Source: Acidiflorens sp963841945
GTDB lineage: Bacteria > Acidobacteriota > Terriglobia > Terriglobales > Acidobacteriaceae
Length of the DNA stretch: 64,000 nucleotides
Direction of reading: 5' to 3'
Assembly (NCBI GenBank): GCA_963841945.1
Contig: CAWJFC010000012.1
Span: 57,576 to 121,575 of the forward strand
Under the pieces are notes generated by a model. It saw nothing but the letters and a program-made list of their open reading frames with translations. It searched no databases and was not told where the DNA came from. The position numbers and the translations under genes are program-made. Positions 51,823 through 61,237 of the stretch are shown here, piece after piece (the stretch's first letter is position 1; every line of letters begins with the position of its first letter).

Positions 51823-53073
51823 TTGTCTGCTGCGCCCGTCATTCCACCTGAGCTTCCCAAGACCGTGCGCAAAACCGCGCTCAACGCCGTCCATCGCCAG
51901 ATGGGCGCGAAGATGGTCGAATTCAATGGATGGGATATGCCGGTTGAGTATCCGGCGTCGATTGGCTGCGGCATCGTCAACGAGCACATGGCGGTGCGCA
52001 CCGGAGTTGGCCTGTTTGACGTCAGCCACATGGGCGACATCCGCCTCGCGGGACCGGGCGCGCTTGACGCCGTGCAGCACATTTCGATGAATGACGCGGC
52101 GAAGCTGGCCATCGGACAGGCGCAGTATTCGGCGCTGCTTTATCCGGAAGGCACGTTCGTGGATGACGTGATCGTGCACCGGCTGGGCGTCGACGAATAC
52201 CTGCTCGTTATCAACGCGGGCACGCGCGAGAAGGATTTCAGCTGGGTGCGCGATAACACCCGCCAGTTCGATTGCATGGTGGAGAACCTCTCCGACGACT
52301 ACACGCAGATCGCGATCCAGGGGCCGAAGGCTGCGGAGTTGATGGAGCGGCTGAATGGGAATTACATCGACGTTCCGGATCGCGGGATCAATGCGCCGTT
52401 TCAGAAGCTGCGGATTGACGCGGATTACAAGTCGCTAAAATTTTACTGGATTACCGAAGGCCGCACGATGGCGGTGCGGACGGGCACCGACCGGCTGTTT
52501 GATTCGAAGACGCTGATTGGCCGGACCGGCTACACGGCTGAAGATGGGTTTGAGATTTATATTCCGTCGGATGAAGCGATCAGCGCGCACGTCTGGTACG
52601 GACTGCTCGAGGCGGGCAAAGACCTGGGCGCGGTGCCATGCGGTCTGGGCGCGCGTAACACGCTGCGGCTCGAAGGCAAGCTGCCGCTTTACGGCCACGA
52701 AATTTCCGACACGATCAATGTGTGGGAATCCGGACTCGACCGCTGGTGCAAGATGGAGAAGCCGGAGTTTATCGGACGGGCGGCGCTCGAAAAAGCTCGC
52801 GCCGAAGGCCTGAAACGCACGCTGGTCGGGCTGGAGATGATCGAGCGCGGGATCGCGCGCGACGGCTACAAGGTTCTCGACGGCAGCGGCAAAGAGATCG
52901 GGTACGTAACCAGCGGATCGCCCGCGCCGTTCTTGAAAAAGAATATTGCGCTCGCTTATGTTCCGCCGCCGCATGCCGAGATCGGCGGCACGGTGCAGGT
53001 TGAGATTCGCGGGCAGGGCGTTAAAGCGCAGGTTATACCGACACCTTTTTATAAGCGTCCGAAGAAAGCTTGA
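51823..53073 (+). CDS. gcvT: Glycine cleavage system T protein (aminomethyltransferase)
   Basis: 416 residues, TTG start at 51823. It transfers the methylene group of glycine from the H protein to tetrahydrofolate, releasing ammonia. Family landmarks are MGAKMVEFNGWDMPVEY, GLFDVSHMGDIRLAGPGA, AQYSALLYPEGTFVDDVIVH, TGYTAEDGFEIYIPSDEA, and LGARNTLRLEGKLPLYGHEI. The chain is slightly longer than typical (about 365-375) because of an internal insertion after the first third. It is the first gene of gcvT-gcvH-gcvPA-gcvPB. Confidence 0.95.
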   Translation: MSAAPVIPPELPKTVRKTALNAVHRQMGAKMVEFNGWDMPVEYPASIGCGIVNEHMAVRTGVGLFDVSHMGDIRLAGPGALDAVQHISMNDAAKLAIGQAQYSALLYPEGTFVDDVIVHRLGVDEYLLVINAGTREKDFSWVRDNTRQFDCMVENLSDDYTQIAIQGPKAAELMERLNGNYIDVPDRGINAPFQKLRIDADYKSLKFYWITEGRTMAVRTGTDRLFDSKTLIGRTGYTAEDGFEIYIPSDEAISAHVWYGLLEAGKDLGAVPCGLGARNTLRLEGKLPLYGHEISDTINVWESGLDRWCKMEKPEFIGRAALEKARAEGLKRTLVGLEMIERGIARDGYKVLDGSGKEIGYVTSGSPAPFLKKNIALAYVPPPHAEIGGTVQVEIRGQGVKAQVIPTPFYKRPKKA

Positions 53074-53105
53074 TGGACGCAAATCGCAGTAAAGATTTTA
53101 TTTGC

Positions 53106-53133
53106 TAGAAGCTAATAGCCAGGAGCCAGAAGC
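53106..53133. repeat. 7-nt tandem array between gcvT and gcvH
   Basis: TAGAAGC, TAATAGC, CAGGAGC, CAGAAGC. The last unit abuts the gcvH start codon, so the array supplies the gcvH ribosome-binding region (AGGAGC). Confidence 0.55.
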
Positions 53134-53135
53134 GA

Positions 53136-53516
53136 ATGTCTTATCCCACCGACCGCAAATATACAAAAGAGCATGAATGGATTTCCGCCGACGGCAAGAT
53201 CGGCATCACGGCGCACGCTCAGGATTCGCTCGGCGACATCGTGTTTGTCGAGCTGCCCAAGGTAGGCACTGAACTGACCGCCGGCAAAACGTTTGGCACT
53301 GTGGAGTCCGTGAAGGCCGTTTCCGATCTTTACGCGCCCGCTTCGGGCACGGTTACGGAGGTGAATGGCGAACTCGCGACCTCTCCGGAAAAAGTCAATA
53401 AAGACGCGCACGCGGCCTGGATGGTCAAGATCGCGTTCAAGGATCCGGCTGAACTAGGGGGGCTGCTCTCGGCCGCGGACTACGAAAAATTTGCCGGCGA
53501 AGAGGCCGGACACTGA
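53136..53516 (+). CDS. gcvH: Glycine cleavage system H protein
   Basis: 126 residues, the lipoyl carrier of the glycine cleavage complex. KYTKEHEWISADGKIGITAH and AQDSLGDIVFVELPKVG are typical. The lipoylated lysine lies in FGTVESVKAVSDLYAP (near residue 60). The C-terminus (WMVKIAFKDPAELGGLLSAA) is complete. It is 62 nt after gcvT with a heptad array between. Confidence 0.97.
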   Translation: MSYPTDRKYTKEHEWISADGKIGITAHAQDSLGDIVFVELPKVGTELTAGKTFGTVESVKAVSDLYAPASGTVTEVNGELATSPEKVNKDAHAAWMVKIAFKDPAELGGLLSAADYEKFAGEEAGH

Positions 53517-53520
53517 AAAG

Positions 53521-53640
53521 CATCGGGTCATCGGGTGATCGGCCATCTGGTCATCGAAGAGCATGATCGCAGTCGAGTTTGCAATCAAATGTGAGGACCA
53601 TCCAAAGCGATTGGGCTTGCAAGATTTTCAATCACCCGAT
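53521..53640. repeat. 8-nt tandem array and 10-bp inverted repeat between gcvH and gcvPA
   Basis: CATCGGGT, CATCGGGT, GATCGGCC, ATCTGGTC run from 53521 to 53552. ATCGGGTGAT (53530-53539) is perfectly complementary to ATCACCCGAT (53631-53640), so the spacer can fold back on itself. The second arm continues with similar motifs (GGCTCGGTGACCCGG). Confidence 0.55.
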
Positions 53641-53701
53641 GGCTCGGTGACCCGGTTTCATCAATCGTTTCGGTTTCGTTCATCATCTAATCAGGGTTCC
53701 T

Positions 53702-55078
53702 ATGAGATATCTGCCTAAGTCACCTACCGACCGCCAGGCGATGTTGAAGGCGATCGGCGTTCGATCGGTGGACGATCTTTTTTCGCCCATCCCCGCTGAA
53801 CTTCGACTGAACCGGGATCTTGCTGTGCCGCGCCAGATGGCGGAGTCGGAGATCGTTGATTGGTTCAAGCAGCGCGCTCAGGAAAACGGCGAGGGCTACG
53901 CCAGCTTTCTTGGGGCGGGCGCCTACTCGCATTACCGGCCCGTCGTCATCGACGCGCTAGTGCAGCGTGGCGAGTTCCTTACTTCGTATACGCCCTATCA
54001 AGCCGAGTACGCGCAGGGAACGCTGCAGGCAATTTTTGAATTTCAGACGATGGTCAGCGAGCTTACCGGCATGGACCTGGCGAACGCGTCGATGTATGAC
54101 GGCTCGACGGGCGCAGCTGAGGCAGTGATGATGGCCGTGCGTATAACGGGGCGACATGGCGCGGTCGTGGCGCGGACGCTGCATCCTGAGTATCGCGAGG
54201 TCATCGAAACCTACGCCACCCATCAGGGCATTCCTCTGACGACGGTTGAATATGGCGAATCCGGGCGAATTGACCTGCGAGCGCTTGAATCCGCGGTTGG
54301 GGATGAGACGGCCTGTGTACTGATTCAGTCGCCGAATTTCTTTGGGACGATCGAGGACATCGAGGCCATCGCAGAAATCGCGCACAAGCGCGGAGCGCTG
54401 TTGATCGTCTCAATTGCCGAGGCGGTTTCGCTGGGCATAGTCGTGCCGCCCCGGGCCGCGGATATCGTCGCCATGGAGGCGCAGTCTTTTGGCGTACCGG
54501 TTGGATTCGGCGGACCGTACTGTGGCGTGCTGGCGACGAAAGACAAATTCGTCCGCCAGATGCCTGGGCGCCTTGCCGGACAGACGACGGACAAGAACGG
54601 CAAGCGCGGTTTCGTGCTGACGCTGGCCACGCGTGAGCAGCACATCCGCCGCGAAAAGGCGACTTCCAATATCTGCACGAACCAGGCTCTGGTGGCGCTG
54701 ATGGTTAACATCTTTATGACGATCTACGGCAAGATCGGGCTGCGCGAACTGGCGAAACAGAATCTGGCCAAGACAGCGTATGCGGCCGCGCAGTTCGCAA
54801 AACACGCCAAAGTCGGATTTACTGGCGCGCCACGGTTCAACGAGTTTGTGGTGGAGACGAGCGAAGATCCGTACGCCATCAACTCGAGGCTGCTGGGACA
54901 TAAGATTGTCGGCGGGCTGCCGCTGAAGAAGTTTTATCCAGAACTTGGCAATGCGGCGCTGTGGTGCTGCACGGAACTGACGACCCGCTCCATGATCGAT
55001 ACGGCGGTCGGCCTGGTCGCGGATAGCGAGCGCGGCATGCAGAGTATGAAGGAAGTGGAAGAGGAGGTGGCGCGATGA
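53702..55078 (+). CDS. gcvPA: Glycine dehydrogenase (decarboxylating) subunit 1
   Basis: 458 residues. It is the N-terminal half of the P protein, in the split form found in many bacteria. Landmarks are MRYLPKSPTDRQAMLKAIGV, GAGAYSHYRPVVIDALVQRG, ASMYDGSTGAAEAVMMAVRI, and the FGGPYCGVLATKDKFVRQMP segment near the C-terminal half. It lacks the PLP lysine, which is on subunit 2. The stop overlaps the gcvPB start by 4 nt (ATGA), giving translational coupling. Confidence 0.96.
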   Translation: MRYLPKSPTDRQAMLKAIGVRSVDDLFSPIPAELRLNRDLAVPRQMAESEIVDWFKQRAQENGEGYASFLGAGAYSHYRPVVIDALVQRGEFLTSYTPYQAEYAQGTLQAIFEFQTMVSELTGMDLANASMYDGSTGAAEAVMMAVRITGRHGAVVARTLHPEYREVIETYATHQGIPLTTVEYGESGRIDLRALESAVGDETACVLIQSPNFFGTIEDIEAIAEIAHKRGALLIVSIAEAVSLGIVVPPRAADIVAMEAQSFGVPVGFGGPYCGVLATKDKFVRQMPGRLAGQTTDKNGKRGFVLTLATREQHIRREKATSNICTNQALVALMVNIFMTIYGKIGLRELAKQNLAKTAYAAAQFAKHAKVGFTGAPRFNEFVVETSEDPYAINSRLLGHKIVGGLPLKKFYPELGNAALWCCTELTTRSMIDTAVGLVADSERGMQSMKEVEEEVAR

Positions 55079-56136
55079 AGCACATGACGCGAAAAGCCAC
55101 ACGCCACATCAGCCAGAATGAAGGCCTGATCTTCGAGAAGTCGTCACCCGGCAAGGCTGCATGGAAGCTGCCGCCCCTTGACGTGCCGGAAGTTGATACG
55201 GCGAAACTGCTTGGCAAGCAGGAGCGCCAAGACCTCGGCGCAATGCCCGAGGTCAGCGAGATTGAAATCATCCGCCACTTTACGCGCCTTTCGACATGGA
55301 ATTACGCCATCGATCTTGGCATGTTTCCCCTGGGCTCCTGCACCATGAAGTACAACCCGCGCGTCAACGAATTCGTTTCGCGAGTCGAGGGTATAGCGAA
55401 TGGGCATCCTTATCAGCCGGAGAAAATTTCGCAAGGTGCGCTACGCATTCTTAAGACGCTGAGCGACTGCTTGATCGAAATTACCGGGATGGACGCGATT
55501 ACGCTTCAGCCCGCTGCCGGCGCGCATGGAGAATTGACTGGCCTGCTGATGGTGCGCGCGTATCACCACTCGAAGGGCCGCCCGCGGAAGAAGATTCTGA
55601 TTCCCGATTCTGCGCACGGTACCAATCCGGCCACGGCTGCCATGGTTGGCTACGCGGTCGAGAATTTGAAATCAAATGACCGTGGCATGGTCGACGTGAC
55701 CGCATTAGCCGCGCAGATGAATGAAGACGTGGCCGCGCTCATGGTCACGAATCCTAATACGCTTGGCGTCTTCGAGCACGACATCCACAAGATCGCTGAG
55801 ATCATGCATGCCAAAGGCGGGCTGCTTTACATGGATGGCGCGAACATGAACGCGCTGGTCGGCAAGGCGCGGCCGGGAGACTTCGGTGTCGACCTGATGC
55901 ATCTGAACCTGCACAAGACTTTCTCCACGCCGCATGGCGGAGGTGGTCCCGGCTCCGGGCCGGTCGCGATCAAGAAAATTCTTGAGCCATTCCTGCCGAA
56001 GCCAGTCGTGATCAGCAAGGCCGATGGCACGCTCGGCTTTGAATACAATCGGCCGCAGTCGGTTGGGCGCGTGCGCGCATTTTATGGCAACTTCGGAATG
56101 TTTGTCCGCGCGCTCGCTTACATCTTTGCTAACGGA
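55075..56136 (+). CDS. gcvPB: Glycine dehydrogenase (decarboxylating) subunit 2, truncated at the join
   Basis: The first 354 residues are normal. FPLGSCTMKYNPRVNE, the PLP-binding LNLHKTFSTPHGGGGPGSGP and YGNFGMFVRALAYIFANG are all present. Then the sequence changes to NHLDPPARLRRQCDMA and stops at 56187. The remaining 120 or more C-terminal residues expected for this family are missing. The foreign tail is antisense to the start of a homoserine dehydrogenase gene, so this is a join and not a natural terminus. The intact gene would form the glycine decarboxylase with gcvPA. Confidence 0.93.
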
Positions 56137-56140
56137 AACC
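56130..56140. other. Join between acidobacterial and alphaproteobacterial DNA
   Basis: To the left, gcvPB reads normally to codon GGA (56134-56136). To the right, the - strand reads as the first 37 codons of homoserine dehydrogenase. No insertion sequence, attachment site, tRNA or repeat lies at the boundary, and both genes are cut mid-domain. To the right the gene content, synteny and error pattern all change. A chimeric contig is the simplest reading. Confidence 0.85.
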
Positions 56141-56247
56141 ATCTCGATCCCCCTGCCCGCCTGCGCCGCCAATGCGACATGGCGTGACGTCAGCGCCTTG
56201 ACCACGCCGCCGCCCACCGTGCCAAGGCCGGCAATGGCGAGGTTCAA
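56137..56247 (-). CDS. hom: Homoserine dehydrogenase, N-terminal fragment
   Basis: About 37 residues read NLAIAGLGTVGGGVVKAL and then RAGRG-type sequence, the NAD(P)-binding G-x-G-x-x-G start of homoserine dehydrogenase. The remainder is cut off at the join. It begins 9 nt after the aminotransferase stop, the gene order seen in alphaproteobacteria. The TTG start is doubtful: an ATG at 56258-56260 is out of frame by what looks like a small indel, so the true start may be there. Confidence 0.75.
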
Positions 56248-56256
56248 CGGAGGATT

Positions 56257-57484
56257 TCATTTTTCGTCCGCCAAATTCTTCTGGGGCGCAAGATCGGGGG
56301 GGCCGCCATTGGTGCCCATGGCGAGAAATTTCTTCACATTGCGCGCCGCCTGGCGGATGCGATGCTCGTTTTCCACCAGCGCCACGCGGACATAGCCTTC
56401 GCCATATTCGCCAAAGCCGATCCCCGGCGACACCGCCACCTTGGCATGGATCAGCAACTGTTTTGCGAACTCCATCGATCCGGCTTCACGGAAGCGCGCG
56501 GGCACTGGCGCCCAGGCGAACATCGAGGCTTCCGGCGCGGGAATCTCCCAACCCGCCTGCGCCATGCTTTTGACCAGCACATCGCGGCGCGATTTATAGG
56601 TGGCGCGGATTTCCTCCACGATGGTCTGCGGCCCGTTCAGGGCGGCGGCCGCCGCCACCTGGATCGGCGTGAAGGCGCCGTAATCGAGATAGGATTTGAT
56701 CCGCGCCAGCGCCCCGATCAGTTTCTCGTTGCCGGCGGCAAACCCCATGCGCCAGCCCGGCATGGAATAGGTTTTCGACAGCGACTGGAATTGGATTGAG
56801 ATATCCTTGGCGCCATCCACTTGCAAAATCAACAGCGGCGGTTGATCGCCGAAATAGATATCGGCATAGGCCAGGTCCACAGCACCCATATCTCGTGCTT
56901 CTTGGCGAACCGCACCACTTCCTTGTAGAAATCCAGACCAACCACCTGGGCCGTGGGGTTGGAGGGGTAATTGACCACCATGGCCAGCGGCGACGGCACC
57001 GAATGGCGGGTGGCCACGCCGATCTTGGAAAGATATTCCTCGGGGCTGGTGGCCGGGACGTGGCGGATCGCGGCGCCCGCGATCATAAATCCAAAGGCGT
57101 GAATCGGATAGGCCGGATTGGGCACCAGCACCACATCACCGGGCGCGGTGATCGCCATGGCCAGTGGCGAAGCCTTCCTTCGAGCCCAGCGCCGCGATCA
57201 CTTCGCGGTCCGGGTCCAGTTCCACGCCAAAGCGGCGCTTGTAATAGGCGACATGGGCCTTGCGCAGACCCTTGATGCCGCGCGAGGCCGAATAGCGGTG
57301 GGCGCGGGGTGCGCGCCGTTTCGCACAGCTTGTCCACGATATAGTCGGGGGTCGGCAGGTCGGGATTGCCCATGCCGAAATCGATGATGTCCTCGCCCCG
57401 GGCGCGCGACTGCGCCTTGAGGCGGTTTACTTCCTCAAAGATATACGGCGGCAGCCGCTTGATGCGGTAAAAGTCGGTATTCAT
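56257..57484 (-). CDS. AlaC-type PLP aminotransferase, broken by frameshifts
   Basis: Three overlapping frames rebuild one fold-type I aminotransferase of about 405 residues. The N-terminus is MNTDFYRIKRLPPYIFEEVN with IIDFGMGNPDLPTPDYIVDK; the middle has MAITAPGDVVLVPNPAYPIH and VVNYPSNPTAQVV. The C-terminus has the PLP lysine in QSLSKTYSMPGWRMGFAAGN and ends KKFLAMGTNGGPPD. Frameshifts fall near 57,300, 57,160 and 56,885. Close relatives are annotated as alanine (AlaC) or LL-diaminopimelate aminotransferases. Its place before hom fits amino-acid synthesis. The breaks look like sequencing indels. Confidence 0.85.
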
Positions 57485-57666
57485 TGCAGAATCCTGAAAG
57501 CGCTTCAGAATCGGGCATTTGCGGACCCGAAGCAATCATTTTCCCGTTAATTGTGGTGCTTTTCAGGAAGGGGTCTTATGCGCATTGATAGGCCACCCGG
57601 CCCGTCGCTGACGCTCCGGCGTTCGCCGCGCGAAACGGTCCACGGGACCGTTTCGTCAGACGCGGC

Positions 57667-59007
57667 TCACCCCTGCACAAAAATCTCCGCGCGGCGGTTG
57701 CCGTCCTCGCCCTGGGGGATGGATTTTTAATAGACCGGCTGGCTGTCGCCCACCGCATCCACCAGCACCTTGGCCGCCGGCACGCCTTCACGAATTAACT
57801 CTGCGCGACGGCATTGGCCCGGGACTGCGACTTGTCGAAAATCACTTCCAGGTGCTTTGCCACCGGCATGTTGGCGGTGCGGCTGGAGGCATGACCCACC
57901 ACCCGCACCGAAGCATCCCCGCCTGCGGCCTTATATTGGGCCACGGCATTGCGAATCAGTGTCCGCGCCGCCGGTGACAGAGTACTGCCGTCGCCGGGGA
58001 AACAGATAACCGCTGTGGGCGCCACGCCGCCATTCATGGCGGCGACGAAGCCCGCCGGCCCCATGGAGCCGGCATCCAGATCGGCCATCACGGCCCCCGA
58101 CATATCCGCACCGGCACCCGGGCGGGGCACCGCCGCCATGGCCGAGGATGACACCGAAATACCGGCGTTGGAGGCGGTCTGGCGGTAGTGCGCCACAATC
58201 GGGGCGGCCACCCACTGGTTGATCGAGGGGTCCAGCGGCGGCGCCGCAGAGGGTTTAAAGCCCAAGGACGCATCAGAGGCATACCGGTTTCCCATCGCCA
58301 TGGCGGCGCCACGGATAGGGGTATTGGCGGGAACAGCGGCTGGGCGCCCGGGGGGATGGCAGCGCCTGTCGGCGGCAGCGCCGCCGTACGGACCGGCGAC
58401 GCGGCCGGAGCGGTCGTCCCGGCGGTGGGTACCGCAGCGGTGCCCTGGGCCAGGGCCGCTGCGGTAGGGGTTCGGGGAGCTTGCGCGGCCGGAGCTTGGG
58501 CAGAAGGCGGCGCATCGGTCGTGGGCGGCGCATCATTGGCGCTCATCGGCGCCGCAGAAGGCGGGGCATTCAGGGCCAGTTGCGCCGAAGGCGGCACATC
58601 GGCGGCCGCAGGCGGGGCTGCGGCGGCTTCGGTCCCTGCCCGAAGCGCGTCGGCGCTATAGCGGGCCTGGGCGCCGTCGGCAGCCAGCGACTGGGCGGCG
58701 GCTTGCTGCTGGGCCGGCGTGGAGGTGGCGGGCCGCGACGGCAATTGGCCAGGTCCGGCGAGGTCCCCGCGGCGGCGTCGGGCGAACTGGCCGGCGGGGC
58801 GTCGTTATCGGCGGTCTGCGACGGTGTGCTATCGCTGAAGGGATTGAGGTCGGAGGCGACATTGCCCACGGCATCGCCCACGCTGCTGACGGCGTTGCCG
58901 ACACTGTCGGCGGCGCCCGACACGGTATCGCAGCCGCCAACAGCCAGGCCGAGGCCCAGCACCAGCGTCCATTGCAGAAGCGGAAGATTTTTCCTCATGC
59001 CGTGCAT
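57667..59007 (-). CDS. OmpA-domain lipoprotein, broken by frameshifts
   Basis: The N-terminus is a lipoprotein signal (LVLGLGLAVGGCDTVSGA, lipobox Cys in GGC). A long Ala/Pro-rich linker follows in a second frame (AQLALNAPPSAAPMSANDAP). The C-terminal OmpA-like domain is in a third frame (GDGSTLSPAARTLIRNAVAQ, VRVVGHASSRTANMP, FDKSQSRANAVAQ), and its end (GVPAAKVLVDAVGDSQPVY, then NRRAEIFVQG) lies beyond another shift and an in-frame TAA. The domain binds peptidoglycan, so the protein would tether outer membrane to wall. At least four breaks in one gene indicate poor sequence. The spacer 59008-59270 shows no gene. Confidence 0.75.
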
Positions 59008-59270
59008 TCCCGGTACATGCCCATACTCTTCAATGTGGTGCGCTCTTCAAAGCGGTACCCAATAAAGGTCTGCCGATTTACCCGAAAAAGCCACGCCAGC
59101 ATGCGCAAACCCAGCCCTTTTCTATAGCGCGGCCTTCCGGCAGTTCCAAGCATCCACCCCCTCAAATCCGTGAATTGTTGAACAATTCCCAGGATGCGAC
59201 ACTTCTACAGCCACGATTTGACGGTTTGCGCGGGGCCCGTGCATCGCGCTAAACCGGCTTCGGAGCAGAC

Positions 59271-61135
59271 ATGTCGCAACATTCCCCGAAAGACGCCGCG
59301 GCGGCGCCCGCATCCGGGCCGGCACGGGATGCCGCCGAGGCGATTTCGCCCGACAGTTTCGCGCAACTGGACGGTGAGAAATTCACCCACAACATGCTGC
59401 GGGTGGGGGTGCAAGCCAGCAGTTGCTCACCGAATTCGTCAGGCGCATGGCGCAGCGCGACGGCTCGGCGCCGCTCGATCCCCGAATATTTGGGGCACCT
59501 TCCTGGCGCTGGTCAAGGCCATGAGCGAGGACCGCGAAACGGTGATGACCGAGCAGGTCCAGCTCTGGAAGGACTGGATGGGCCTGTGGGAAGGCACGGC
59601 CCTGCGCATTCTGGGCGGCGAGGCGGCGGCGATGGTCGCCCTGCCCCCGGCGACCGCCGTTTCCGGGACGCCGAATGGCAGCGCAAGGAGATTTTCGATT
59701 TCATCAAGCAGTCCTATCTGCTCACCGCCAATTCCGTGCAGGACCGGGTGGCCGATCTGCACGGCATTCCGGACCATGAACGAAAACGCATCGAATTTTA
59801 CACCAAGCAGTTCGCCGATGCCTTCGCCCCCACCAATTTTCCTCTCACCAATCCCGAAGTGGTGCGCGCCACCCTCAAATCCAATGGCGAGAATTCTGGT
59901 CAAGGGGCTCGATAATCTTCTCGCCGATATCGAGCGCGGCAAGGGCGAGCTTTCCATCCGCCAGTCGGCCGACGGCTTTGTGCTGGGAGAAAATATCGCC
60001 ACCGCCCCGGGCAAGGTGGTGTTCCGCAATGATCTGATGGAGCTGTTGCAGTACGACCCTGTCACCGAAACCGTCTATGAACGGCCGCTGCTGATCTTCC
60101 CGCCCTGGATCAACAAATTCGATATTCTCGATCTGCGCCCCGAGAACAGCTTCATCCGCTGGCTGACTGCCCAGGGCTACACGGTCTTCGTGGTCTCCTG
60201 GGCCAATCCCGACGAAAGCCAGGCCGAACTGGGTTTCGAGGATTACATGCGGGACGGCATCTTCGCGGCGCTGGAAGCGGTGAAAGACGCCACCGGCGTG
60301 GCGGACCCCAACTGCGTCGGCGATCGCATCGGCGGCACGCTGCTGGCCGCGACGCTGGCCTATATGGCAGCGAAAAACGACTCCAGAATTCATTCCGCAA
60401 CCTTCTGGGCGGCGCAGACCGATTTCAGCGAGGCGGGCGATCTTTCGGTCTTTGTCGACGAAGCCCAGCTCGAAGCTTTGCAGGAACAGATGAAAGCCTC
60501 GGGCGGCTTGCTCAAGGGCTCCAAGATGGCGGGCGCCTTCAACATGCTGCGCGCCAATGACCTGATCTGGTCCTTTGTGATCAACAATTACATGCTGGGC
60601 AAACAGCCCATGCCCTTCGACCTGCTCTACTGGAACAGCGACACCACCCGCATGCCGGAAAAACTGCATCTGTCCTATTTGCGGCAATGCTACCGCGATA
60701 ATGCGCTGGCACTGGGCAAGATGATGCTGGGCGGCGTGACGCTCGACCTGTCAAAAGTCACAGTGCCGGTCTATCTGCAATCGGCGCGCGAAGATCACAT
60801 CGCCCCCGCCAAATCCGTATTCAAGGGCGCCCATCTGTTCGGCGGCCCGGTGCGCTTCATCATCGCCGGCAGCGGCCATATCGCCGGGGTGATCAATCCC
60901 CCCGCGGCAAAAAAATACCAATATTGGACCAACGATGCGAAGAACAAGGCGCTGGATATCGAGGATTGGCGGCAAGGCGCCACCGAACATCCCGGCTCCT
61001 GGTGGACCGACTGGGACAAGTGGCTGGCGAAATTGTCGGGCGAAAAAAATCCCGGCCCGCAAACCCGGCGACGGCAAGCTCAAAGTGCTGGGCGATGCGC
61101 CCGGAACTTATGTGAAAGTGAAAGCGCAGCAATAA
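59271..61135 (+). CDS. phaC: Class I polyhydroxyalkanoate synthase, frameshifted
   Basis: Start ATG 59271 with GGAG upstream; the rebuilt chain is about 620 residues. Frame changes occur near 59,420, 59,485 (CCCC), 59,643 (CCCCC), 59,895 and 61,045 (A7). Recognisable parts are NSVQDRVADLHGIPDHERKR, the substrate domain VYERPLLIFPPWINKFDILD, VFVVSWANPDE, and the triad Asp and His in SAREDHIAPAKSV and IIAGSGHIAGVINPP. The nucleophile box, G-x-C-x-G-G in PhaC, reads GDRIGG, with Arg for Cys. The enzyme polymerises hydroxyacyl-CoA. Its neighbours alaC and hom match alphaproteobacterial gene order. Confidence 0.88.
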
Positions 61136-61160
61136 CGCTTCGCGTTATTGCTGCGCTTTC
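61120..61160 (+). terminator. Perfect 19-bp hairpin over the phaC stop codon
   Basis: Bases 61120-61138 (GAAAGCGCAGCAATAACGC) pair without mismatch with 61142-61160 around a TTC loop. The phaC stop TAA lies within the left arm. No T-run follows, so it is not a standard intrinsic terminator. It could stabilise the mRNA 3' end or be a fold-back artefact. Confidence 0.5.
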
Positions 61161-61237
61161 ATCCTCGGCGAGAAAGGCGCGCCAGCGCCTGGCGAGGGAA
61201 GAGGATCCATATTCAAAAGCGATGACGGGATGAACCT

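Noticed and set aside
56130..56187. Natural horizontal transfer or integration at gcvPB
   Set aside because: No integrase, attachment duplication or tRNA; both genes are destroyed head-on and the error profile changes at the same point. A chimera explains all of this.
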